The position numbers were made by a program, and so were the translations under genes. The notes beneath the pieces are model-generated. The model searched no databases. It had not been told where the DNA came from and was given only the letters and a program-made list of their open reading frames with translations. Positions 1 to 10,560 of a DNA stretch of 64,000 bases are shown one piece after another (positions within the stretch are counted from its first letter, which is position 1; each line of letters begins with the position of its first letter). The DNA comes from Phallusia mammillata (lineage: Eukaryota; Chordata; Ascidiacea; Phlebobranchia; Ascidiidae): contig QLIY01000469.1 of NCBI GenBank assembly GCA_003260075.1, forward strand, positions 13,100-77,099. The letters run 5' to 3'.

Positions 1-26
1 TTCCATTGCAAGTAGCTGCAAAAACT

Positions 27-452
27 AGTGATGCACCGAAGTTTCGGTTGGCCGAAACATTTCGGCCGAATCCGCTGTTTTCCAATGTTTCGGTTTCGGC
101 CCGAACTTTTTTGAAAATTCGGCCGAAACCGAACTTTTTTATTGCATTGAATTAAGGCCTTTAATTTCATTTACGCCCATACGAAACATGATAAATTATC
201 TATTTGTTGTATCTATGAAATACCAGCCACGTTGTCTGCAAAATATTAGATGTTTAGCAAAGTTTACCCAGTGTGAAAGTGATTTTAGTTTGTCAAAATT
301 GAGTTCATTCGCATCAACAACACAAGGTTCAGTTGAAACCATCCAAAAAACGGGGATTTTAGGTTCGGCCTGATTCGGCCGAAATTATTCGGCCTCATGG
401 CCGAATATTCGGTTTCGGCCCGAACCTTTTTAGGCGGGTTCGGTGCATCACT
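27..452. mobile_element. hAT-like non-autonomous element (family A)
   Basis: Perfect 14-bp terminal inverted repeats, AGTGATGCACCGAA at 27-40 and its complement at 439-452, enclose an AT-rich core. The subterminal regions are packed with palindromic TTCGGCCGAA-type motifs, which could fold or serve as transposase binding sites. This terminus is typical of hAT miniature elements. I see no transposase ORF and no clean 8-bp target duplication (flanks CAAAAACT and TGTTATTA), so the copy is old or the flanks have drifted. Confidence 0.7.
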
Positions 453-547
453 TGTTATTACTACTTTTTTTTACTCAGACAAATAAAGTCATTTGACATG
501 ATATTAGCTACCAGCAGAAACTTTCACATGATTTAAGCATCTAATAC

Positions 548-3500
548 CTTTCTGAATCTGTTTGTTTTGTTTGCACCCGATCCATGGATAAGAATGGGAT
601 GAAAGAAAACGGTGTCTCCAGGTTCCATTACCAGATGAACTCGTTCAGAGTTGGGATCAAAATCTCGGACACCATGATACATTTTGTTCACTCCACCCTA
701 AAACACAAACAACATATTACAAACGGCAGTCAAATTGATGAAATTACTTTCAGTATTTTTATTTGAATTTCCAAAAATTTTACAAAATAGCTTCAAGGTT
801 TTGGCCAGCTTAACATATTTCCAATTTTCAGAAGCAAGTTTATGAAAATATTATATTCGTAAGTTTAATAAGAAAAATAACAACCCAAATAGACTTAAAA
901 GATACTGTATATTGCATTAGCGTTAAACAATAAAGCATGTTACTTCTTAAGTCTATTCGGGCCAATATTTTTCTTGTTAAGTTTACAACACATAATGAAT
1001 TTCAAACACTCCACAATTTTTAATTGACATGTTAATATTAAAACCGCATTTATATAATTTTAGTTTCATTAACCAACGAACCTCCCAGTCGGGGTAATCA
1101 TGCTGTAGCAATGTTCCTTTATGAGATCCTGGCAGCACCACAAGACAACCGTTACTCCGATCGACATGCTCCAGAGCCGTCCAAGATGCCACGATGCGGT
1201 CGGCAGGTCGAAATGGGAAGTAATGCAGATCCTGGTGCATTGGGTGTCGCGATGTCATCTTGCCTGCAATCAAATAGTTTTATTTTAACTCAACACCCTA
1301 ACCTTCCTCAAAAGAGCTTTTTATTACTTTACTGTGTTGCAAAATTTTTAAACAAGTCAGGCATAGTAAAAACAGAATTAATTTTAAAAAACAACATTTC
1401 TTTAAGTAAAATTCTATGCCGAGTTTGTGTATGTGTTGCGGGGGGGGGGATTACTGTGTTGCAAAATTTTTAAACAAGTCAGGCATAGCAAAAACATAAT
1501 TGTGTTTGTTCTATTTTGCAACATTTCTTTAAGTAAAATTCTATGCCGAGTTTGTGTATGTGTTGCAAAACACATTTTAAAGTTTGTTTCTGGTAGAGTT
1601 ACATTTAGTAAACATTCCATAGATTGAACCAGACAATATTTGCTAGTGCTTTGGACTTAGCTCGATGTTAATGATCAACATCAATAAGCGAAGGGTATTT
1701 AGCAAACAATGTTTGGTGCTTGTCACGTAGCACAGAACAATTAATATGAACATTTTCTATTCATCAACATATTCTGCATACTTGTACACTTTTCAAATTG
1801 AAAATTAATCCTACTTTTAACATTCTGCAAAACAGTGTTTATTTAAACACGCTGTGTACAAAAAATAAATAAATTATACCTCGATCATACTTACCAAGAT
1901 CAGGCGGTTTGTTGATCAACATTGTGTGCATTGCCATAATGTTTCTGCCAGTAAATGCCTCAGCATATTTCAATATCTAACAACAAAAAGTTAATTCAGT
2001 TGTTTTTCTATTTAACTCGAAACTATTTGTCAACATATAACATTTTCGGTTTTAAGGATCTTATAGATCGAACTGACTTTAAGAATTTGTAAATAAGCAA
2101 AACTGACTGTTAAACCTTACAAAAGATCACTTGCTTATTCAAGCTACATTACGGTTTAAAACGGGCTGTATTTTATGGACCTTGTGTAATTGTTTGGTGC
2201 ATGTTAGGCTAATCCTTAGTGACTTAACAGGTTTCATGACAAAGATTTGTTAATAGGTATATAGGGTGATTTTTGGGGTAATAAGGTAATCTCATCTTTG
2301 GGTGATAGTAGCCTGCAACTTCTGCATTGTTATCCTATAACCGTAATGTATTGATTTAGTGCAGGCTGACAACAAATCTTTTTCGGACCATTACAGCTTT
2401 CTATAATCTGGTCTGGATGATATTTTTGCAGTAAAGCAAATCTGCCAAGGGGGGGGGGTTTCAGTGCAGGCTGACAACAAATCTTTTTCCCACCATTACA
2501 GCTTGCTATAATCTGGTCTGGATGATATTTTTGCAGTAAAGCAAATCTGCCAACTCACATTTGGGTCTTTGCAGTAGTTGAAGAGAACTTCATCCATTTG
2601 GAAGTCTTGGATCTTGTTGATATTTTTCTCTCCTGGCACGAACTCTGATTTACACTCAGAGACATCCCTCATCATGGTCATACCTGGAACCTTCACCTGT
2701 AAATTTTTATGTTACAACTTAAAAGCAGGGCAACCAGCAGGCAGAATACAACCGTTAAATATAAATCATAATTTCCCCAGAAACAGGTGTTTTTATGTGT
2801 AGCTCAAAACATAGTTTTCATACAGTACAAGTAAGTGATTTAAATGATTTTTGCATTAAAAGAAATGATTACAGGTTTTAACAAAGCAAGGCTAGAACTT
2901 TTTCAGACTCATCAATACCTATTTCACAAAAAACTTTGAACTTTTGGATCTTTAACCATGCGGGGGGGGGGTTCAAAAGAAATGATTACAGGTTTTAACA
3001 AAGCAAGGCTAGAATACCTATTTCACAAAAAACTTTGAACTTTTGGATCTTTAACCATGCAATAAACCTCTGAAAACTTTGTAAAGGTTGCAGCAGTCAC
3101 ATGTTTTATATCATGGTTTTTAAAATCTACACTCTACAAAGTACATAATTTACCTCCTTGCAACAAATTTGTTTGAAACGATTCCTGTATTTTTCGATGT
3201 CTTGTGGTGGAACAAGTTTCTTAACGACAAGGAAACCATTCGTCTCAAAAAATTCACGGTCTTGTTGTGAAAGAATGTTGAAACCGTCAAGTGTATATTT
3301 GAAGTCAGTTTGACTTGACAAAGGCATGGAACCAGCATAAGGTGCAATCACCTGGTTCGACGACTGAAATAAACATGAAGAACCCTTGTTTTTCAAATCT
3401 ATTTGAATTTTGAATTAAATACAAAAATTGTTAGATTTAAATACAATTAATTAGCTTGGAAGTAAATATATTGTATCTGGGCATTAAGATAACTGATTTT

Positions 3501-3755
3501 TAGAAAATTTTTATAGTAAAAATTGATTGTTTTAAATAGTAAAAATTGATTGCCCATTTTAAAGGAACAATTCCTTGTTATCAGGTCATTTATTAAAAAT
3601 ATTGTTTATTAACTTCACTTGTTTTTAACTTTGAATTGCACATTTGCAATTAACTTTTCTGTATTTTATAATTTAGGCAACCAATAGTTTAGGCAAATAG
3701 GAAATATATGTGTGTAACTTACCAAATGTCGCTTGATCACTTGAAGCCTCTCCAT
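548..3755 (-). CDS. PHYH: Phytanoyl-CoA 2-hydroxylase, peroxisomal (3' end beyond window)
   Basis: Fe(II)/2-oxoglutarate dioxygenase that hydroxylates phytanoyl-CoA in peroxisomal alpha-oxidation. Exons in coding order: 3723-3755, 3154-3363, 2559-2696, 1895-1976, 1082-1263, 548-697; all phases join. About 265 residues are present against 338 in human, so the last ~65 codons lie left of the window. The start [11 protein letters not shown] carries a textbook PTS2 peroxisomal signal (R-L-x5-H-L), matching the human N-terminus in place. The iron-binding H-x-D is in HQDLHYFPF (exon 1082-1263). The distal His and the 2-oxoglutarate Arg are in [11 protein letters not shown] and NRFRK (exon 548-697). 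An acceptor-like CAG lies 2 nt before the ATG. G-run scars at 1440, 2449 and 2962 duplicate intron sequence only. Head-to-head with NAA60. Confidence 0.93.
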
Positions 3756-4462
3756 AGCTGGAAAGTTTTTAGCCAAGTTGCAATGCTAATCGGCCAACAC
3801 AAGCCTTTCTAGTCGTCTGCGAAAGTAAAAACACATTATAAATAAACTGTATAAAACTTCTCCTTTGCAATAAAAACGCCTGAGAAACACGACATTGCCT
3901 GCTTGTTATGTGCACCTGAAACGAATTGAATACATATTAATTGCCCCACTTGCAAAATGAGTTGCACTTTGCACATTTGTTGTTTACACACATGACGTCA
4001 TAAAATCACAATGTCGCAATATTGAGTTCAAAGTTAAAAAGCTATCACTTACTTTAACCCAACCACACTTATAAAAACTGTTTCCAAAGTAATTTCAATG
4101 AAAAAAACCTAAAACATGGAAGATATAATAAATAATTTGGAATAAAAATCAATAGGACAAAAAATCTGTAGAATTAAATTATCTCTCATCCATTTAAGAT
4201 TGAAAAAAGTCCCTTCATCGAAATACAAAACAATTAATGATTTTTTTTGTGATTCACTGTTTTTTGAAAGGGCGTTTTTATGTGTGTTAGCTTAGTTAAA
4301 TGCAATAAATATGTGTTTAAAATCTAGATTAATTAATAAAATAATAAAATACAATTTATTTGTGTTTCTTTTTTTGTTACAGCAGGTGTTCATCTTTGTT
4401 TTCATTTGACAAGGTCAAGTTGGGCTACTTCGTTGGGAAATTGCTGCAGAGTAGCGAAAAAG
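3756..4462. promoter_or_regulatory. Divergent PHYH/NAA60 intergenic region
   Basis: The 707 bp between the two start codons must hold both promoters. A full palindromic CRE, TGACGTCA, lies at 3993-4000. A pyrimidine-rich tract ending in TTACAG at about 4381 looks like a splice acceptor about 80 nt upstream of the NAA60 ATG; it could end a 5'-UTR intron or be a trans-splice site. No TATA box stands out in either direction. Confidence 0.5.
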
Positions 4463-5359
4463 ATGAGCACTGTTATGAAAATGGACAATCTGGAATGTCA
4501 AGACACATCAAACAATAAAGACTCGGATCTTTGTAAACAATGCAATGGCAAAACCCAAAACTTTGACTGCAGAAAACAATGCTTATGTCCATTAGTAGAA
4601 GGACATCATATGCTAACATTACACAAGAACTCAAGACACTATGATTTTTTAAGCAAATTAAAACTTCGATTTCTTTGTGGAGATGACATTCCTTGCTTAA
4701 AAGAGCTTTGCAATGAATGGTTTCCTATAAAGTACCCGGACAGTTGGTATAACCTCGTTGTGTTTAATGAAAAGTTTTACTCTATGGCTGCTACGTTGGA
4801 TGACAAAATAGTCGCTGTGCTTATCGCTGAAATCAAACCACGACACCTAGTGCCGAAAGAAGACGCTGATTTACTTTCGTACTGCTTCCATAAAGACACA
4901 AAAGTTGCGTACATTCTCAGTCTCGGCGTTCATCACCCACATCGACGGCACGGTGTTGCTTCTTTTCTGCTTAAAAACTTCTTATGGTATATTTCAATGT
5001 GCCTCAGCAAATCTGCGTTAGTCAAGGCTGTGTACCTTCATGTCCTAACTACAAACTTGGTTGCAATAAAGTTCTACCAGGGACATAACTTCAAACTGCT
5101 GCACTACCTACCATCTTATTACATGATTAACGGACTGCCAAACGATGGTTATTCCTACGTTTTGTATATAAATGGTGGAAAATCAAAGACAAATTGTATG
5201 GATTATTTCACAGCAGTCATAAAATTTTTGCAATGGCTTCGTTTTTGTCATGTTCCCAAAAAACTTTGTGGAATTCTTAGTTACACCCTTCAGCAAATCC
5301 TGCCAGGTTCCAGCCCTGCACCTTTTATATCGAAAAGCAGACAATGTCACAATTTATAA
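4463..5359 (+). CDS. NAA60: N-alpha-acetyltransferase 60 (Golgi)
   Basis: GNAT-fold N-terminal acetyltransferase that in vertebrates modifies the N-termini of transmembrane proteins at the Golgi. One coding exon, 298 residues. The first ATG in frame is 4463 (MSTVMKMDN); the frame is open further upstream to a TTG at 4406, but that is not a credible start. The region from about residue 70 aligns with human NAA60: WFPIKYPDSWY, VAYILSLGV, acetyl-CoA loop R-R-H-G-V-A, then AVYLHVLTTN and GYSYVLYINGG. The C-terminal ~60 residues correspond to the membrane-association segment. Odd point: about 65 extra N-terminal residues rich in cysteine (CKQCNGK, CRKQCLC) that human lacks. A later Met (HHMLTLH) could be the real start. 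Confidence 0.9.
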   Translation: MSTVMKMDNLECQDTSNNKDSDLCKQCNGKTQNFDCRKQCLCPLVEGHHMLTLHKNSRHYDFLSKLKLRFLCGDDIPCLKELCNEWFPIKYPDSWYNLVVFNEKFYSMAATLDDKIVAVLIAEIKPRHLVPKEDADLLSYCFHKDTKVAYILSLGVHHPHRRHGVASFLLKNFLWYISMCLSKSALVKAVYLHVLTTNLVAIKFYQGHNFKLLHYLPSYYMINGLPNDGYSYVLYINGGKSKTNCMDYFTAVIKFLQWLRFCHVPKKLCGILSYTLQQILPGSSPAPFISKSRQCHNL

Positions 5360-6063
5360 CAATTGCTTATCCAACAAAACTGTATTGTAACATGTTGAAA
5401 CTTATTGTTTTGCACAATATTTATGGAGATGTTTTACCACTTTCTTTGTATTCTGTTCTTGGTTTAAAGTGGGACAAACTTTTGCTACATAATATATTAT
5501 TCAAATCAACAAAATGTGGTCATTTATTATACTAATTTTACTTGTATTTATTTAGTTGAAATTCTCTTTTTTGCTCCACTTTTTTACCTGATTTTGAATA
5601 TGAAATTTACCCTTATGCTTTTGTAATGAACTAATTACTCAAAACACATCAATCCCTTCTGGTATTTTTACCCTAATTGCTCTAACCTATGTATGAAATC
5701 ATTACAGTAGCACTTTTATAAAGTTTAAAAGTGCTAGACATTGCAATATGTGTTTTATAGGTACCTAATGTTCTAAATTTTATGAATATTTAAACTTTTT
5801 ATATTTTTGTTCTATTTGTTTCTGTTGTTTTACTCAACTAATATTTACAGTAACGAAATGCAGTAGCAATGTGTGGCAAACGTGGAAACAAAATAACTTA
5901 TCTATATCATGGGCTGTGATCTAGTTTGTTGTCATGTTTACAGTTAAATTCACTGTTCAAGTATTTGATTCAAGGCAAATTTCTAATCCTTTTCAATGTG
6001 TAATGTATTGTTTGTCACTGTGATGTCATTTATGTTATTGTTTGTGAAACACAGGTTAGAACA
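5360..6063. other. NAA60 3' flank / DHCR24 5' flank, no gene seen
   Basis: AT-rich, 704 bp, with no open frame of interest. An acceptor-like AAACACAG ends 10 nt before the DHCR24 ATG with no upstream coding exon, which fits spliced-leader addition or a 5'-UTR intron. No known repeat recognised. Confidence 0.4.
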
Positions 6064-8968
6064 ATGGCCGGTAAAACAAGTTGGTTTGTCCGATTGTTAG
6101 AAGAATACCGAGGCTGGGTGATTTTGTTTTTCTGTCTCCCAGCAAGTTTTGTTTTTGATCTTTGCCTCAAAGCAAGTAACTGGATTCGTCGATCTACTTC
6201 AAGTCCTCAACTTCATGACAAACGAGTTAGAAAGATTCAAGATGAGGTTCGAGAATGGAACGAGCAGCCAGAAAGTGCAAAACAACCAATGTGCACATCC
6301 AGACCAAACTGGTTAAGTTTGTCGACAACTTTCTTCCAGAAGTCTAAATGTCACAAAATTGGAGTCATGCTTTTCGACATACTTAAGCTTGACGAAGAGA
6401 AAATGACCGTTAAGGTAGAACCACTTGTCTCAGTTGGCGAAATAACTTCTTATTTAGTCCCCAAAGGTTACACGCTGGCTGTCACTTTAGAAATTGCTGA
6501 TGCGACATGTGGAGGTGGGGGGGGGGGATTGGAGTCATGCTTTTCGACATACTCAAGCTTGACGAAGAGAAAATGACCGTTAAGGTTGAACCACTTGTCT
6601 CAGTTGGCGAAATAACTTCTTATTTAGTCCCAAAAGGCTACACGCTGGCTGTCACTTTAGAAATTGCTGATGCGACATGTGGAGGTCTGGCATTGGCTGT
6701 TGGCATGACAACCTACTCACATAAGGTTGGCTTGTATCAGGAATCTGTCGTGTCATATGACATCATTCTCGGCAACGGTGACCTTGTGCATGTCACGAAG
6801 GACAACGAACATAAAGATCTGTTTTATTGCCTGCCGTGGTCCCATGGAACTCTGGGGTTCCTTGTTGCAGTTGAACTTAAGATAGTACCAGTGAAGCCCT
6901 TTGTACATCTCAAATACATTCCTGTTAATGGTCAAAACAACTACTGTAATGAGATAAGGAAATTATCTGGTGCTTTAGATAAAGATGCAGACACACCTGA
7001 TTATCTTGAAACCATGGTCTTCAGCAAAAATGAGGCAGTGATTTTAGTTGGAAACTTTTCGGATGTGACAACTGATGAACAACGCAACAAGATCAATCAT
7101 GTTTCAAAGTATAAAATGTTTATTTTGTTTCTTTCTTTTTAAATGTGTTTAGGTTCTTTTGGTATGGGTATTTTGTAGCATTTGCACCTAAATATTGCCT
7201 AGAAATATGCTATCTCACACACTCAAATTATGGTATATGTGTGCAAGATTTTATGTTGTTATTAATTGTGGAGAGAGTTTTATATTTAAGTCAATTATAA
7301 TTAACAGCTAGTAAAACACAAACTGTTTCGGCTATATCATAATTTTTCATTTGCAGCATGCATTCAGGAAAAAAGGTCATTTTTAGAGATGTATTGTCAT
7401 TTATTTTTACATTTTATCTTCAGGTGGTACAAGCCTTGGTTTTACAAACATGTTGAAACATTTCTGAGAAGAGGTGGTGGTGAGGAATTTATACCCCTGC
7501 AAGATTATCTCCTCCGACACAATCGCTCGATATTCTGGGTGGTCGAAGCAATGATCCCATTCGGAAATCATCCAATGTTCCGTTACCTGTTTGGTTGGCT
7601 TAATCCACCAAAACCTGCGTTCCTCAAATTCACAACAACACCTGGAGTCAGGGCAATGACTTTTACCAAACAGGTATGCAAAAGTTGCTTTCATATATTA
7701 TTGACGTCTTGCATTCGTAGCAGATTGTAAATCTCTGATCATCGGTTTCAAACTATATATATGTTGTCATGGAAACACTAGTCTGTATGAGTAGGTGTGT
7801 GTTTATTAATGAGGTTTACCAAATACTGTTGTCTTGATCAGTGCAGTCTATTTGAACATTCCTTAATGGTCACGAAGTTTTTATGTTGATAGCCTTGTAG
7901 CTTATTATTAGGGGGGGGGGCGAATTAATGTGTGTTTATTAATGAGGTTTAACAAATGCTGTTGTCTTGATCAGTGCAGTCTATTTGAACATTTCACATA
8001 CACTTTTAATGGTCACGAAGTTTTTATGTTGATAGCCTTGTAGCTTATTATTACTTTATAGCTTGACTGGTGTGCTATGTTTATTAATAGTTTTGTCTGG
8101 CACATACAATGTTATCTTTCAGAAACAGTTTTGACCTAGTTATGTTTTGTCTTGTGATTGTGTTAATATCATTAACTCTTACCCAGGTATTTCAAGACAT
8201 TGTTTTACCGATGACAGTGCTTGAGAAATCCATCAATTTGGCTGAGGAGTTATTTGACACTTACCCAATTTTGATTTATCCTTGTCGAATTTACAACCAC
8301 GGAGACAATAAGGGACAACTGCGACGTCCACAAGCGGATCAAATGTGCCCAGATGCAAATTATGGGATGTTTTATGATCTGGGTGTTTATGGAGTGCCTG
8401 GTAAAGTAAAACGAAAGGAGAGGTAAAAAAAAGTATTTATTATTTATTTTTGACTTTCAATTGTTGTATTTTTGAAATAGTCTGTTGACTGGAGATGGTC
8501 AATTTAGAAAAGCAAACGAATGAATACCCAAAAACTGTTTTTAAACCAAATGTTAGGATTTGGTTAAAATGGCATGTGTAAATTGTATCTTTAAACATTT
8601 GTTTTTTTTCATTTTGTAAAAATGTGTCAATTGCAATGAACTATTGCGTAATTATAACATCTGCAGACATTACTTAATCAATTATTAAAGTAAAAATCCT
8701 CATTGTTATTTTATGGTTGCTAAGCTACAATGTGGTGGAAACAATGAGAACAATGGAACAATTCATCCGTGATAATGGAGGTTATTCTTTTCTCTATGCC
8801 GATATTTTTATGACTCGTGAAGAGTTTGAAGTTATGTTTGATCTAACACTCTACCGGCAGTGTCGAAAAACTTACAAGGCAGATGGAGCCTTTCCAGATC
8901 TTTATGACAAAATTCGACCTGAGATTGACGTATTCAAAGTTGGGAAAAAATATGCAGAGAAATCGTAA
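6064..8968 (+). CDS. DHCR24: Delta(24)-sterol reductase (seladin-1), exon 1 broken by assembly scar
   Basis: FAD-dependent reductase of the sterol side-chain C24 double bond, an ER membrane protein. Exons: 6064-7108, 7424-7673, 8187-8422, 8725-8968 (stop 8966-8968). The N-terminal membrane segment is GWVILFFCLPASFVFDLCL. The FAD-binding-4 region runs through VEPLVSVGEITSYL and CGGLALAVGMTTYSHKVGL to LPWSHGTLGFLVAVE. C-terminal blocks YKPWFYKHVE, RSIFW and YADIFMTREEF match human. Within exon 1, bases 6358-6516 are repeated at 6528-6686 with an 11-G run between. This adds 170 nt and shifts the frame. Without it the exon is 875 nt, all phases agree, and the protein is about 534 residues (human 516). 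I therefore read the gene as intact in the animal and broken only in this assembly. Confidence 0.93.
6358..6686. repeat. False tandem duplication inside DHCR24 exon 1
   Basis: Two copies of about 159 bp (6358-6516 and 6528-6686) flank an 11-G run. They differ at a few mostly synonymous sites, the pattern of two alleles rather than of an evolved duplication. The copy-plus-G unit is 170 bp, not a multiple of three. Confidence 0.85.
7797..8053. repeat. Allelic duplication with G-run in DHCR24 intron 2
   Basis: Copies at 7797-7910 and 7929-8053 surround ten G at 7911-7920. The second copy differs by SNPs and one ~10-bp insertion. It lies between exons 7424-7673 and 8187-8422 and does not touch coding sequence. 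Confidence 0.75.
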
Positions 8969-9103
8969 TTGTTTGGATGAAACAATTTCTGCTTTCAAGT
9001 ATGTTCCATAATATGTTTTTGTAAGGTGCTAATTATTTATTTTGGTGGTGGGATAATTTGTGATTGCAACTGGATCTGAAGGGATTAACTTAACTTACGT
9101 GTT

Positions 9104-9355
9104 GGGGGGGGGGGGTTTTTTTTGTGTGTGTAAAAATGTTGTCAATTGCAATGAACTGCTGTGTAACTATAACATCTGCAGACATTACTTAATCAATTAT
9201 TAAAGTAAAAATCCTTACTGTTGTTTTATGGTTGCTAAGGTACAATGTGGTGGAAACAATGAGAACAATGGAACAATTCATCCGTGACAATGGAGGATAT
9301 TCTTTTCTCTATGCCGATATTTTTATGACTCGTGAAGAGTTTGAAGGGGGGGGGG
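9104..9355 (+). pseudogene. Stray allelic copy of DHCR24 exon 4 and its upstream intron
   Basis: Between G-runs at 9104-9115 and 9346-9355 lies a second copy of 8615-8830: intron end plus the first ~38 codons of exon 4 (from YNVVETMRTMEQF to FMTREEFE). It has a few SNPs and stops abruptly at the second G-run. The true exon 4 with its stop codon is at 8725-8968, so this is an assembly insertion and not a second gene. Confidence 0.8.
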
Positions 9356-10047
9356 TTAAGGAACTTATGTGTATTCGTTCTATTCTTGCAATGAATTGTT
9401 TGAGCAAATTTGCACTGCATACTGTTTTTGTTTTGTAATTTGGTGATGTCAACACTTTAATTATCATCTGCTACAGAAAAGTTGCAAACTTTAACTGAAA
9501 CAATTTTCTTCTGTTACTGTAACTCATTCTGAAACAAATCAACTGTTATAGAGCTCTATGAAAAATCTGCTGTGTCAGGTTTTTTTTGTTATTCATTGCA
9601 TTTCAAGTTTATAGAGCTCTTCTGGCAATTGTATTTTTATTCCGATGTTTCGACGTCATATACAGGTCGTCTTCATCAGGGTAAATAACACTGAATGCGA
9701 TTAGTACAATGCACGATCCATTGCGTTTCTTGTCAAACCATTTTCTGATCCACTGATGTAACTTGCAGATTTGTCGCATTATTTTGCCTCTAAGCTATTT
9801 GTTTTGTTCGTACCACCTAGCTGATATTTAAACTGTGAATATGACGCTAGGTGTCAGTGGCGATCATGGTTTCTTTGTCTGGCGTAATTTTGTGCGTTTG
9901 TCTTGAAAAAAACTTCCCAAAATGACATTTTAGCTCTACTTTCAGTGGAATACGTTACAGTAAAGTAATAATTATCATTCATTTGGCTATTTTCGTTAAG
10001 TTGTGATGAGGACAAAAGCGTGGGTGATGTCACTCTTGTCTATATTA

Positions 10048-10126
10048 GTTACTTCGCCGAGTGGTCCAAGGCGTCCGAATTAAGAAAACCTGATCGGGAG
10101 CGTCATGAGTTCGAACCCCATGAAAA
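10048..10126 (+). repeat. tRNA-Leu-like relic or SINE head
   Basis: An A-box-like CGCCGAGTGGTCCAAGGCG is followed by a TTAAG anticodon-loop-like stretch, a long variable arm and a B-box GAGTTCGAACCCC, the order of a tRNA-Leu. The acceptor stem and anticodon stem do not pair, so it is not a working tRNA gene. Confidence 0.45.
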
Positions 10127-10560
10127 CAGCAGTCAGTTTTAAGCCTATAGAAAAAAAATCTTCCATTGTATTTATGTATTAAGTAAGCAATGTAAGCACA
10201 AATTTGACTTATTAGCTCCCACTATACCAGCTGGTTATACAGTACTTAGTACTACAGTACTTTGGCCGTATTGGCTATTGTAGCCAAGTCCTTGTTTCTA
10301 ATTGACATTTTTTATGACTGTTTTCCGAGACAAATACAACGGGTTCCGGCAAAATCTTTCTATTACCAGAAAGCAAAAAATAAACGCAACCAACAAAAAA
10401 ATACACACACACATGGGAACGTTGATATAAGTCAAATCTCCGTTGAAAGTACGTAGTACGTTGCTGCATTACATGAGAAGAAAAGGGGAGAAATAGTGGC
10501 AAGTTATATTGGAAAAGGTTGGGATACTGCACATGTGTAAGATACAAGAGTTTCGGTGGA

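Larger units (their letters stand above)
8969..10560. other. DHCR24-RAR tail-to-tail intergenic region
   Basis: Contains the stray exon copy (9104-9355), the tRNA-Leu-like relic (10048-10126) and a ~20-bp motif GGCCGTATTGGCTATTGTAG at 10263 that recurs next to the hammerhead fold near 50133. Around 9640-9690 is a hammerhead-like core lacking stem III. No protein-coding gene seen. Confidence 0.4.

Noticed and set aside
1414..1627. Overlapping ORFs on both strands near 1.5 kb
   Set aside because: They lie in a PHYH intron across a G-run with allelic duplication; no codon structure or homology.
4406..4462. Upstream start for NAA60
   Set aside because: The frame is open but begins at TTG; the first ATG is 4463 and eukaryotic non-ATG initiation is not supported here.
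9232..9355. Second DHCR24-like gene
   Set aside because: Truncated exon copy bounded by G-runs, near-identical to 8725-8830; an allelic assembly insertion.
9640..9690. Second hammerhead-like core on the minus strand (CTGATGA ... GACGTCGAAAC)
   Set aside because: Core boxes and a bulged stem II are present, but no strand can form stem III with a cleavage triplet and stem I does not pair. Probably a relic or an unrelated retroelement end motif.
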